Source of the DNA: Isosphaeraceae bacterium
Lineage (GTDB): Bacteria > Planctomycetota > Planctomycetia > Isosphaerales > Isosphaeraceae
Assembly: GCA_025356475.1 (NCBI GenBank)
Contig: JANXSX010000086.1
Span: 1 to 64,000 of the forward strand
Direction: 5' to 3'
DNA: 64,000 nt
Part shown: positions 17,895 to 26,763 of the stretch, one piece after another
How positions within the stretch are numbered: position 1 is the stretch's first letter
Layout: the number at the start of each line of letters is the position of its first letter
Notes under the pieces: generated by a model
Database searches by the model: none
What the model was told of the DNA's origin: nothing
Seen by the model: the letters and a program-made list of their open reading frames with translations, nothing else
Translations under genes and position numbers: made by a program

Positions 17895-19277
17895 ATGAAG
17901 CGGATCGGTATCTTGACAGCCGGGGGTGATACCCCTGCGTTGAACGCAACGATTCTGGGAGCGGTCCAGCGAGCGAACCAGCTTCGAATCGAGGTCGTGG
18001 GTATCATCAAGGGCTTCAGCGGACTCCTGAACCCGAACGTGCCACACGTTTTCCTGAACCCATTGTTTCAGTCGATCCCAGAACTCGACGCGACCCGAGG
18101 CGGCACGATCCTTGGCGCTTCGCGCGACTACGTTGACGGCAACGACCACGAGACCATCTCTAGAGTCGCCGGCCGCCTGAACAAGCTCAAAATCGACGGG
18201 TTGATCTGCGTTGGGGGCGATGGAACCCTCAACGGCATGCAACCTCTTTCCGAGCACCTACCGACGGTTCTTGCCCCCAAGACCATCGATAATGATCTCG
18301 GGCTGAACTACGCGGACGAGGCGAATGAATGGGCCAAAGAGCCCAACGACTCCGCCCGGGGTTATCGCTATAAGAAGAACCCTGGCCGCGATTTCGGGCT
18401 CGACGAGATGGTCAACTTCGTAACCCCTGGGTTTGCGACGGCTGTATTCGTCTCGGCTCAGAGTATTCAACGGATTCGCACAACGGCAGAGAGCCACCGT
18501 CGGATTGCGATTATCGAAGTCATGGGCCGCGATTGCGGGATGATCGCACTTGGAACGTCCTACGGACAGCCCGACATCATCCTCGTACCAGAAGCGGCGG
18601 TCGATGAAACACTTCTTGTGGAGCGGGTCCTCAGCATTCTGGATGTTCAGAAACACGCTGTGATCTGCCTCTCAGAAGGGATTGTCGATACCGAAGGTCA
18701 GTGTCTTGGTGCGGTGACCAGCAGCAAGGACCCCGCCGGTAACCTTCAATACTCGGGGGCCGCCGAAGCTGTGAAGAGGTTGCTCGTCAAGCACATCGGT
18801 AACGACTTCTTCACCCATAAACGACGTAATGAGAGTGCCGACGCGGCGGTCTTTGTCCGTAAGGTGGGTCACACCCAGCGAGGCGGTCGACCGATCCTCT
18901 TCGACCGGTTCCAGGCAAGCCAGCTTGGGGGGAAGGCGGTCGACCTCCTGAAGGAAGAACTCACCAACTGCGTCGCCACTCTCCAGTACCGCGATGGCGG
19001 GTTCGTTTTGGACAGCGTCAACGCGAACGTCCTGCGTGACCGCTGGGGGACTATCCACGCAAGACCTTTGTCACCAAGACTTTACGACGCAAAACGCTTT
19101 CAGCCATCGCCGCAGGGTATAGAATATCTTCAATCGATCTTCCACACCGCATTGGGGGCGGACGATGTCGAGTCTCAACGGCATCTCTTTAGCACAGGGA
19201 ATTTGTCGCGACCGTACCAATCGGTAAACGTCGATATTAATAAGCGGATCCAGCGTCTTGACGGCGCCAGTGGCTAA
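17895..19277 (+). CDS. 6-phosphofructokinase family enzyme
   Basis: This 460-residue protein phosphorylates fructose 6-phosphate in the Embden-Meyerhof pathway. It has GGDTPALNATI near the N-terminus, GGDGTLNG at 107-114, PKTIDNDLG at 128-136 and MGRDCGMIAL for sugar binding. The donor-specificity positions are Gly110 (as in ATP enzymes) and Lys129 (as in PPi enzymes), the mixed pattern of some ATP-dependent long PFKs, so ATP or PPi use is unresolved. It is longer than the 320-residue bacterial PfkA. It follows the S4 gene on the same strand. Confidence 0.92.
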   Translation: MKRIGILTAGGDTPALNATILGAVQRANQLRIEVVGIIKGFSGLLNPNVPHVFLNPLFQSIPELDATRGGTILGASRDYVDGNDHETISRVAGRLNKLKIDGLICVGGDGTLNGMQPLSEHLPTVLAPKTIDNDLGLNYADEANEWAKEPNDSARGYRYKKNPGRDFGLDEMVNFVTPGFATAVFVSAQSIQRIRTTAESHRRIAIIEVMGRDCGMIALGTSYGQPDIILVPEAAVDETLLVERVLSILDVQKHAVICLSEGIVDTEGQCLGAVTSSKDPAGNLQYSGAAEAVKRLLVKHIGNDFFTHKRRNESADAAVFVRKVGHTQRGGRPILFDRFQASQLGGKAVDLLKEELTNCVATLQYRDGGFVLDSVNANVLRDRWGTIHARPLSPRLYDAKRFQPSPQGIEYLQSIFHTALGADDVESQRHLFSTGNLSRPYQSVNVDINKRIQRLDGASG

Positions 19278-19364
19278 CCGAGGTTGGGGACCGACAATCC
19301 CTGGCCTCGGAGGGTCTCCTCGACCTTGGCCAGGTTGTCCGTCGCCCACATCTTGAGGTGCTTA

Positions 19365-20381
19365 GTGGCCCGAACGACCTCTCCAACGATTTCTCACCGA
19401 TCCGCCCGCCTTCAAGTGGTTCAGCTTCCCGACCCCTCCGGTGACGAATCGCTCGCCGTTGCAGTGCGGGACGGTCTCTGCTCAACACCTAAGACCTTAC
19501 CCTGTCGATTCTTCTACGATGCGGCAGGGTCCAACCTCTTCGAACAGATCTGCGACCTACCTGAGTATTACATCACACGAACCGAAGACGCGATCCTCGC
19601 GGAATCGGCGCACGAAATGGTCGCCGGTTGGGTCAGCGATCCCATCATGGTCGAGCTCGGGAGTGGAAGTTCAACCAAGACCCGGCGACTGATCCGAGCG
19701 GCTCTAAACGCTTATGCTCGTTTGCGTTATGTACCGATTGACGTCTCTCGAACCATCCTGGAAACCTCGGCTCGTTCCCTGGTGGCCGAATTCCCCAACT
19801 TGCGTGTTCGCGCGATCGCCGGAACCTATTCCGCAGCGCTCGCGAGCCTGGCAATCAACCTCGATCGCCCTAAACTCTTTGTCTTCCTAGGTTCGAGTCT
19901 GGGCAATTTTACAACGGATGCCGCGAGATCGTTCTTGCGTGAGATCGCCTCGGTGATGCAACCTGTGGATCGTCTCCTCCTGGGGACGGATCTCATCAAA
20001 GAACGATCGCTTCTTGAAGACGCTTATGATGATCGTCAGAGAGTGACGGCTGCGTTTAATCTCAATCTCTTGACTCGTATCAATCGCGAGCTTAACGCGA
20101 ACTTTCACCTTGAAGCCTTTGAACATCGAGCGATCTATCGCGAGGATCAGGGACGTGTGGAGATGCATCTGGTCAGCCGAGTTGACCAATGCGTCTCGAT
20201 CGCCGATCTTGGATTGAGCGTCGAGTTTCGCGCTGGAGAGTCGATCCACACGGAGAACTCGCACAAGTATACGGTGGAGCGGCTGGCCGAACTCGCGCGG
20301 AGCGCTGGTCTTGCGGAGGAGTCTGCCTGGACTGACCCGGATGGCCTCTTCCGTGTTCAGCGTTGGATGCTCAGCCGTTGA
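19365..20381 (+). CDS. egtD: EgtD-like histidine N-methyltransferase
   Basis: This protein resembles L-histidine N-alpha-methyltransferase of ergothioneine synthesis along its length: LPCRFFYDAAGSNLFEQICDLPEYY, MVELGSGSSTKTR for S-adenosylmethionine, FLGSSLGNFT with the substrate Asn, YDDRQRVTAAFN with the substrate Tyr, and HTENSHK with the Glu and Ser that bind histidine. Starts at TTG 19284 and 19353 are possible, but GTG 19365 has GAGG six bases upstream and gives 338 residues, near the family norm. No egtB is in the window; the partner may lie elsewhere. Confidence 0.85.
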   Translation: MARTTSPTISHRSARLQVVQLPDPSGDESLAVAVRDGLCSTPKTLPCRFFYDAAGSNLFEQICDLPEYYITRTEDAILAESAHEMVAGWVSDPIMVELGSGSSTKTRRLIRAALNAYARLRYVPIDVSRTILETSARSLVAEFPNLRVRAIAGTYSAALASLAINLDRPKLFVFLGSSLGNFTTDAARSFLREIASVMQPVDRLLLGTDLIKERSLLEDAYDDRQRVTAAFNLNLLTRINRELNANFHLEAFEHRAIYREDQGRVEMHLVSRVDQCVSIADLGLSVEFRAGESIHTENSHKYTVERLAELARSAGLAEESAWTDPDGLFRVQRWMLSR

Positions 20382-20453
20382 ACGGAACATCCAACGGCGT
20401 GCGGGGTTCCATCGGTGGGTCGAGCTCGAAACCGTTTTAGGGGAGATACACCG

Positions 20454-21182
20454 GTGGGCTCCAACTTCGTCCTGCAAATTGCGACGAGCCTCACGAGCCT
20501 GGGCTTACTATTCTCGGTGGCCCTTGCCGATGGCTCCAGTTCGACAAAGCGACAGGATGATCAGGCTGCCCTGAGGATATACGGGGGGCTTGTTGGTTTG
20601 TGGAAAGGAACGGGGCAGCCCCAACGCGGTATCGCCAAAGGCTCATGGGTGGAAATGGGCGATTGGACTTGGAAGCTGACCGCCGATTCCGCCGCGTTGG
20701 AACTCGTTGTTGATAAGGGAAAGCTTGTCAAATCCGTGACGCTTCGTCCTGAGAAGGAGAAAGCGAACTTTGCACTCGAAGTCGTTCTGGCTGACGGCTC
20801 ATCCGTATCCATGAAGGGCAAAGCGGTTGCAAACGATGCCCTGAGATTCCTCACGGACATGCCCAAAAAAGGTGAGGGCATCCGCCGAATCACCCTGACT
20901 CCCTTGCACGACACCCGCTTCCTGATGCTTCTCGAAGGTCAAGGCGAGACGGGCTCATTTTTCCGGCTCGCGGAAATCGGATACACCCGCCAAGGGGTTC
21001 CCTTCGCCGCAGGTGAGTCGGGACCGATCTGTGTGGTGACTGGTGGACGTGGTACCACCCAGGTCAGCTATCAGGGCAAGTCTTACTTTGTCTGCTGCTC
21101 GGGATGTAAGGATCTCTTTAACGAGGATCCCAAAGGGGTTTTGGCCGATTACGAGGCGAAGCAGAAGGCGAAGGTCAAGTAG
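20454..21182 (+). CDS. Secreted protein with YHS/TRASH-like end
   Basis: From GTG 20454, with AGGGGAGA upstream, the 242-residue product starts with a signal peptide (MGSNFVLQIATSLTSLGLLF) ending near ALADG. A middle part is beta-rich (WEMGDWTWKL-like; seen as VEMGDWTWKLTADS). The last 60 residues hold GPICVVTGG and SYFVCCSGCKDLFNEDP, which match the YHS/TRASH type of small metal-binding domain with clustered cysteines. Metal sensing or binding outside the cytoplasm is a reasonable guess only. Confidence 0.75.
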   Translation: MGSNFVLQIATSLTSLGLLFSVALADGSSSTKRQDDQAALRIYGGLVGLWKGTGQPQRGIAKGSWVEMGDWTWKLTADSAALELVVDKGKLVKSVTLRPEKEKANFALEVVLADGSSVSMKGKAVANDALRFLTDMPKKGEGIRRITLTPLHDTRFLMLLEGQGETGSFFRLAEIGYTRQGVPFAAGESGPICVVTGGRGTTQVSYQGKSYFVCCSGCKDLFNEDPKGVLADYEAKQKAKVK

Positions 21183-21346
21183 TTTCGAATCTGTGAACTC
21201 CAGAGTCGATAGGTGGGCCAATAGGGGCAAGCTAGATCGGCCCGGGGCTGGGTTGTGGCCGCCCCCACAGGGTGACAAGCCCCATGAGGACAGCACGTTA
21301 CGTCAGATCGCACCTTCTGTGCTAACAAAGCGACTCTGTCAAACGC

Positions 21347-22855
21347 TCAAGCTCGGCTCGCGATTGCAGCCCGGGCGCGTTGCATCAATGGGCTATCCGC
21401 CTGTCCAATACTGGGCAGGTTCCCCATCATGGCCGCAGCGAGATTGGGCTGCCAACGAGGATCTGCGGTAAGGGTGAACTCTTCCCAAGCGGCAACAGCG
21501 TACTTGTAGTCATGGCTGTCTCGGCCTTTCTGGAAGATCAGCTTGCGGGCCATGGCAAAGATGGCGTCGGGCGAGCCCCCCTCCTTGAGGTAGGCAAGTG
21601 CCTTGGCGGCGGCCTCGGGCCGGCCTTTGGCGATTGTAGCGAAGACCTCAGTCAGGCCCTCATCACCTTTAGAGTCGAGTGAACCTGGCTCGAGGGCGTC
21701 GAGTTTCACGGTCGAAGTGGCTTTGATCCGGTCGCGATACATTGGAATCCAGCCCGCCGCTTGGAGCAAGGCGAGTCTCCGCGTCTGGTCGTTCCCGCTT
21801 GCACCAAAGATATAGTGGAGCGCATTGATCGCGGTGACCGAGTGGATGGCAAGAATGCCAGGACTGCGGAGGAGTAACTCGCCTCCTGCAAGCACGACGG
21901 CATCCCAGAGTGACTCGGGAGCGATCCCCTCGTTCAACGCGTTGAACACCGCTTCCGACGCCTCGACGGAACTCGCTGTACGTAGGGTGTCGAGAAGTGA
22001 TCGAGTTGCCCCGGAGTCAAGTTTACCGACTTGCCAATGATCGCGTATCCTCTTTGCATACTTGAGGTTGGCCTCATAAGGACCGACCGGTTCGAGCTTG
22101 GCGTCTCCCTGGAGGTCAAGTAAACCGAAAGCGAGCGAACGAAGGACGGGTTCGGCGTGTTGCCAGCCAATTGCCTGGAGAGTCCGCCAGCTTTGGGCAG
22201 CGAAGATCGCCTTGTGACCGATATCACGTTGGTCGCGGACGGCATAGCGCCAGAATGGCTCCATGACTTCTGCGGCCCCGGCCGATCGACAAAGGCCGGC
22301 GACTGCGACGTCCGCCGCGTCGACATCCCAAGCCTCCATGGCACTCGTGAAGGCTCCCTTCGCCTTGGAGGGATTGGGAACCTTGGCTTCATCGACTCGT
22401 CCGAGGGTCCAGTCCCCCTCTTTGATGTCTTGGGCCTGAGAGTTCTTAAAGTTGTCGAGCGCCCAGAAGAGAGGGAGAAGCCGATCCTCAACCGCAGCCG
22501 TCTGACCCAGGATGTGGGCGGAGTGGATCACGAGAACCGTATGGAACTTGAAGCCGACCGGTCGGGGCTTGACGTTGCGGATCCCGGCCAGGAAAAGACC
22601 TGCGAGTAAGTCGCGGTACGACAGTCCCTTGTGAAGATGCTCGACCGCGACTTCGAGGATTCGCTCGCGGGGGGTCGTTTCGATCCAGCGGACCGTCGGT
22701 TCAATCTCGGGACGGAGGTTGACCGCCTCTGGAGTGACCACCAAGTCATCGGGGCGAGTCGGTGGCATTCCTTGGAGTCGGGGAGCAAGTCCGGCCCCAA
22801 GCCCAAGCGCCGCAGCAGATCCCAAGAAATTCCGTCGTCGCATGCGTGAATCCAT
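21347..22855 (-). CDS. Tat-exported hypothetical protein
   Basis: ATG 22855 is chosen because GGAGG lies seven bases upstream and it gives a clean Tat signal: MDSRMRRRNFLGSAAALGLG, with RRRNFL as twin-arginine motif. The mature part, about 480 residues, is almost all helical with repeated Ala/Leu-rich segments (VAGLCRSAGAAEVMEPFWRY, AVTAINALHYIFG), suggesting a helical-repeat fold. No catalytic motif is seen. It converges on the YHS-like gene. Confidence 0.75.
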   Translation of the reverse strand: MDSRMRRRNFLGSAAALGLGAGLAPRLQGMPPTRPDDLVVTPEAVNLRPEIEPTVRWIETTPRERILEVAVEHLHKGLSYRDLLAGLFLAGIRNVKPRPVGFKFHTVLVIHSAHILGQTAAVEDRLLPLFWALDNFKNSQAQDIKEGDWTLGRVDEAKVPNPSKAKGAFTSAMEAWDVDAADVAVAGLCRSAGAAEVMEPFWRYAVRDQRDIGHKAIFAAQSWRTLQAIGWQHAEPVLRSLAFGLLDLQGDAKLEPVGPYEANLKYAKRIRDHWQVGKLDSGATRSLLDTLRTASSVEASEAVFNALNEGIAPESLWDAVVLAGGELLLRSPGILAIHSVTAINALHYIFGASGNDQTRRLALLQAAGWIPMYRDRIKATSTVKLDALEPGSLDSKGDEGLTEVFATIAKGRPEAAAKALAYLKEGGSPDAIFAMARKLIFQKGRDSHDYKYAVAAWEEFTLTADPRWQPNLAAAMMGNLPSIGQADSPLMQRARAAIASRA

Positions 22856-23224
22856 CGATGAGCCTCCGGGAGAGAGTCGGAGAGGATGCGGCACGTCTCA
22901 TTGACAGTATGACCAGTTCCATGGCTGTTTTGCTACCGTGAGGAGTCGGTTAACGAACGTACTTCCTGCTCTTGCGGCAATAGGCCGGTTCGGTAGAATA
23001 GGAAAGAGTTGCAGGACCGTTCGTATCCTCCAATTCATCTCGTTCATGTCGCTGCGGTTCCGTACGTGGCCTTCGTCCCGTGTGTTAGACTCTCACCGTT
23101 ATGCGTTGCATGGCGTGCGTGCGTGGTTGGGCATCAGCGGTCGATTCTGAGTTCGCTTGGCGATGTTCGCTCTTCGGATGGGGCGAACACATTTCAAGGG
23201 TGATTCATCAGGGAGGAAGTTGCC
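22856..23224. other. Intergenic between divergent genes
   Basis: About 369 bases separate the leftward Tat-exported gene from the rightward small secreted gene at 23225, so both promoters should lie here. GGAGG near 22865 serves the left gene and GGAGGAAG at 23212-23219 serves the right one. No gene or structured RNA was recognised. Confidence 0.45.
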
Positions 23225-23626
23225 ATGACATCGCGAAGTGTTGGTAACGTGTTGCGTTACGGTTTGCCTGGTCTGTTCCTGGGGCTGGCGTCCGCATCCT
23301 TTTTTGGGGGTGCCGGGCCAAGTTCCACCGCACTGGCGGAGACCCCTGCAGCCGCACGACTCGGACCCACTCAAGAATCGTCAGGTACCATCGCCTTTAC
23401 GACGTCCGGTGGCGGGTCTTCCCAGCTCCTGTACATCGTGGACACCAAGAGCCAGGCCTTCGCTATTTACAAGATCGACCCTTCCAAGCCAGACGGACTT
23501 GTCAAGCTCGAAGCGTCTCGTCAGTACCGCTTCGATCTTCGACTCGCCCAATACAACAACTTGCCGCCCGAAGTCAACGCAATTGAGTCAATGGTCAAGT
23601 CGATCAGTAGCAGTCCGAACCGGTAG
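23225..23626 (+). CDS. Small secreted hypothetical protein
   Basis: This 133-residue protein begins with a long signal-like segment (LPGLFLGLASASFFGG) and probably is cut after STALAE. The rest includes a beta-rich stretch, GSSQLLYIVDTKSQAFAIYK, and SRQYRFDLRLAQYNN. A GGAGGAAG ribosome site precedes the ATG. It lies upstream of the HTH membrane protein gene. The family is not recognised. Confidence 0.7.
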   Translation: MTSRSVGNVLRYGLPGLFLGLASASFFGGAGPSSTALAETPAAARLGPTQESSGTIAFTTSGGGSSQLLYIVDTKSQAFAIYKIDPSKPDGLVKLEASRQYRFDLRLAQYNNLPPEVNAIESMVKSISSSPNR

Positions 23627-23758
23627 TCAGTCGAAGGGAACACGTGGGCGTGCTCGCCGTCGCGGACCTTTCGACCTCCTCGAAAAGACCCGAACCGAAC
23701 GGCCCCCGGCGAACGCTTGCTGGGATGCCGATCTCGCCTGATAGGAGCACGTCCATCC

Positions 23759-25291
23759 ATGGCACAGTTTTATGAACTCGAAGAGGCCGCCCGAGTCCTG
23801 GGAATGGACCCCGAGGACCTCAAAGCCAAGGCGAATGATCGCGAGATTCGATCGTTGCGAGACGGCGATACCCTGCGATTCCGCGTTGCCGACATCGACG
23901 AAGAGGCAAGACGTCGCAAGCTCGGGAGTGATCCGGAGTTGTCTCTCTCGGACCTCGACCTCTCGCTGCCGCCCGCCATTGGTGGGGTCACCGGAAGTGG
24001 GGAATTTGACCTCTCTGAGTTCGCGCTCGGCGTTGCCCCGCCGAATCTGGGTGGCCACTCGCTGGAAATGCCCAGACACACCGGTGGCGGGCCTGGCTCT
24101 GACGCCGAGATATTGCTGGATGATCTCTCATTGCCTCCGGGTCCTATGAGTGGTTCGAGCTCGACAATCCTCGGAATGGCGGCTTCGGGCAAGCTTCCGA
24201 GCGACTCCGACGTTCGACTCATGCCCGACAATGCGGGATTCAAGGGAGCGAGTGACTCCGACGTGCGGCTTGCCCCGGTCCCTTCGCGGAAGGGACCGAG
24301 CGATTCGGACGTGACGCTCGTGAACGACGACCCCTCCGATGCGGGGCTCGACGACTACCCCTCCAGCCCGGGCGACACCGCAGTCCGCCACAGTCCCCTC
24401 CTGGGATCGTCAGCGGAAGTACCGGTCGGCGATAGCGACTTCGAGTTGACACCCTCGAGTGTGATCGACGCCCTTCAGCCTGAGAGCGGCAGCGATTTTG
24501 AGCTCACGGCTCTGGACCACAGCAATGAGTTTGAGGCGACTCCGCTCAAAGCTGGCCCCGGCGACTCGGACGTGACGGCCGGAGACCCAGCCCTTTCCGG
24601 AATTAACCTTGGTCGTCCGAGCGACTCCGGGATCAATCTCCAGAATGTCGGTGGTCTGAATCTTGGTCAGGCGGATTCGATCGAACTCGCCCCTCTCTCT
24701 GGCGACGACGTTCCGGTCGCCCCCAAGAAACCGACTCCGCCCGCAGCCAAGCCTGCTCCAGCCAGGCCTGCCGTAGCCGCCAAAGTCGAGAAAGACATCT
24801 TCGAAGATACAGACTTCGAGGTCGACGCACTCGGTTCGGACGAAGAGTCTGACGACCGGACCGTTCAGCTCGATGCCGCCAGCGATTTTGAGCTTGAAGA
24901 GGGAGAGAGCGGTTCAGAAGTGTTTGCGATCGATGAAGACGACGTCGATCAGAACGCCGCGACTGCGATGGCTCCTGCCGTTCTCGACGACGAAGATGAC
25001 GACGGCTTCGCAGCCGTAGCCGATGAAGTCGCTGCGAGCGGTGCATCGGGCTGGGATGTCGAGAGTGAAGGGGGCGCACCCGCTCGTGCGGCTGGTCCGT
25101 CAATGCTCGCATCCTCAGCAGCGAACGCCGATTGGGGCGGCCTTTGGGTTGGACTTCTGAGTGCGTCAGGAGTGCTTGTGCTGCTCCTGACATTCGTTTC
25201 GCTGGACCTTGTCCGAAACATGTACGAATTCCAGAGTAGTGGCCCGGCCTCAGGTCTCATCAAGACTCTGGCTGGCCTGATCTCTGGCTGA
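23759..25291 (+). CDS. Excisionase-type HTH protein with C-terminal membrane helix
   Basis: ATG 23759 has AGGAG upstream and begins MAQFYELEEAARVLGMDPED, a MerR/excisionase-type helix-turn-helix that runs to about residue 55 (SLRDGDTLRFRVADIDEEAR). Residues 60-450 are acidic and low in complexity with repeats of SDSDVRL/SDSDVTL and SDFELTP/SDFELTA. A hydrophobic helix follows near 460-485 (LWVGLLSASGVLVLLLTF). So a DNA-binding-like head is tied to the membrane by a long acidic linker. Similar architectures occur in planctomycetes without known function. The acidic stretch would fit either phosphorylation or ion binding; neither is shown. Confidence 0.75.
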   Translation: MAQFYELEEAARVLGMDPEDLKAKANDREIRSLRDGDTLRFRVADIDEEARRRKLGSDPELSLSDLDLSLPPAIGGVTGSGEFDLSEFALGVAPPNLGGHSLEMPRHTGGGPGSDAEILLDDLSLPPGPMSGSSSTILGMAASGKLPSDSDVRLMPDNAGFKGASDSDVRLAPVPSRKGPSDSDVTLVNDDPSDAGLDDYPSSPGDTAVRHSPLLGSSAEVPVGDSDFELTPSSVIDALQPESGSDFELTALDHSNEFEATPLKAGPGDSDVTAGDPALSGINLGRPSDSGINLQNVGGLNLGQADSIELAPLSGDDVPVAPKKPTPPAAKPAPARPAVAAKVEKDIFEDTDFEVDALGSDEESDDRTVQLDAASDFELEEGESGSEVFAIDEDDVDQNAATAMAPAVLDDEDDDGFAAVADEVAASGASGWDVESEGGAPARAAGPSMLASSAANADWGGLWVGLLSASGVLVLLLTFVSLDLVRNMYEFQSSGPASGLIKTLAGLISG

Positions 25292-25348
25292 GCGATGATT
25301 CGACGATGGGATCGATGGATCGATCCCCCGATTTGGAAGGAGTCTTGG

Positions 25349-25822
25349 ATGTTGGCACTGATATCGGAACATCTTTCCTCCGAGCCTGTTTCCCATTCGA
25401 AGATGGGAAATAGGCTCGTTTTGCGTTTCCCCTACCTGCTTGGTGTCGTCGTGCTGTTCTCTCAGGTGGGCGGTTGCGCAGAGATTCCTACTCAACGGGT
25501 GGCCGACTGCCATAAACTTGCACAATCGCTTCAAGCCGACAATTCCCGATTGAAGGACGTGGCCCTCAAACTCCGTACCGAAAACCAGGATCTCACCCAA
25601 CGGTCGATCGACGACGGCAAGAAAATCAAGACACTGGCGGACAATAATGATCGGTTGAGCAGAAGCGTTGTCGCCTACCAGACCGAGCGCGAGCGAATGG
25701 CCGCACAAGTCCAAGCGATCACCCGGGAGGCAAGGACGGTGGGCCTCGATCCCGACGACTCGATCCGAAAAGCAGAGTCCGATCAAGATCGGCCTCGGTC
25801 CGCCTCGCGTGTAAACCCTTGA
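25349..25822 (+). CDS. Coiled-coil lipoprotein
   Basis: ATG 25349 has GGAAGGAG six bases upstream, the best ribosome site here. The product, 157 residues, has a long signal region with a hydrophobic helix (FPYLLGVVVLFSQ) and a lipobox VGGC (Cys43). The mature part is a charged coiled coil (KLAQSLQADNSRLKDVALKL) of about 80 residues. In-frame alternatives are ATG 25403 and TTG 25421. A terminator-like hairpin sits over codons 11-24 (separate entry), so expression may depend on read-through or on a start within it. Confidence 0.65.
   Translation: MLALISEHLSSEPVSHSKMGNRLVLRFPYLLGVVVLFSQVGGCAEIPTQRVADCHKLAQSLQADNSRLKDVALKLRTENQDLTQRSIDDGKKIKTLADNNDRLSRSVVAYQTERERMAAQVQAITREARTVGLDPDDSIRKAESDQDRPRSASRVNP
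25381..25418 (+). terminator. Terminator-like hairpin inside the lipoprotein 5' end
   Basis: Bases 25381-25396 pair with 25403-25418 (16 pairs, one G-T wobble) around the 6-base loop TCGAAG, followed by TTTTGCGTTT. It is 90 bases after the HTH gene's stop and would fit as its terminator, yet it overlaps the next coding frame, so it may act as attenuator. Confidence 0.6.
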
Positions 25823-25932
25823 CTTTGACTAGAAATCGACGGAATAATTCATGTTGTGATCAGGATTCACTCTCCTGCCAGAGTTGATGTCTAACATCGA
25901 CCCTGACAGTTTTCCATCTAGGAGCCTCTGCA

Positions 25933-26646
25933 ATGATTCGATCTCTGGCCACGCTGTTTAGCGTTCTGTCCTTGGTCGTCGTTGGTACAGCAAATGCTGG
26001 ATCTCCCGGCCTGCGTGGAGATTACGTCGAGGCCCGTAATGCCGACGTCTTCACTGGGCCCTGCTTCTCAAACGCGGAACTGTTCATTTACGGCGACCAA
26101 GCCGTAGTCGCCTGGAAGGTGACAGAGGGGAGTTTTGACGGCGTTGATCTTGCTGGACTGAGCGTGGCTGCTGCGATGAAGGGTTCCACAACCTTCTCGG
26201 TCGATAATTTCGCACTGACAAAATCGGTCCTCATTGTCGATGTCCGCGCCAATCCCGCTCAGCGTAAAGCATTGATTGCGATGGCAAAGGATCTGGCCGG
26301 CGGGCGCCTCGGCAATGTTATTGAAGTCAAAGTCTCACCCATTAATCTCACACTTGAGGTTCATGATGAGGCAGCCATGTCCAAGTCGATTCATCCCACA
26401 CATGGAATGCCGAAGGCACCGATCGCCGCCTTCTGGGCTCCAGGTCTTGCAGAGATCCTGACCCGACCGCTCTCGGAGAATGATCACTTCTGTGGAAACG
26501 AGGAAGTTGCCTATCCTACGCTTTCCCGAGGGGTCAAAGCACTGCCCGCCTACACATTGGGGCACTCCTTCAAGGGGAAAGGTCTGAATACTCGCTGGGA
26601 AGATCCCAATTGCCGGAGTAGTTTCGTCGGCCATTTTTCACTTTGA
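25933..26646 (+). CDS. Secreted DUF1326-like protein
   Basis: This 237-residue protein has a signal peptide ending near TANAG. It then reads GDYVEARNADVFTGPCFSNA and VAWKVTEGSFDGVDLAGLSV, matching the DUF1326 type that starts with a GxYxEAR...CxxN segment. A second Cys pair is in HFCGNEEVA and DPNCRSSF. No activity is known for the family. It is preceded by an AGGAGCC ribosome site and followed by another secreted protein gene. Confidence 0.7.
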   Translation: MIRSLATLFSVLSLVVVGTANAGSPGLRGDYVEARNADVFTGPCFSNAELFIYGDQAVVAWKVTEGSFDGVDLAGLSVAAAMKGSTTFSVDNFALTKSVLIVDVRANPAQRKALIAMAKDLAGGRLGNVIEVKVSPINLTLEVHDEAAMSKSIHPTHGMPKAPIAAFWAPGLAEILTRPLSENDHFCGNEEVAYPTLSRGVKALPAYTLGHSFKGKGLNTRWEDPNCRSSFVGHFSL

Positions 26647-26763
26647 CCTCAGCGAACCAACTCAGAGATTTTGGGGCGTTCCGCTGGAATTTCTGGGTTG
26701 GTAAGTCGTAATGTCGTCGCTGAACTATCAAGCTCCTCTTTTTGGCAAAGGATCATCTCCCGC

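Noticed and set aside
24633-25193. 186-codon leftward frame rich in Arg and Ser
   Set aside because: It is the antisense shadow of the acidic-repeat linker of the HTH membrane protein gene.
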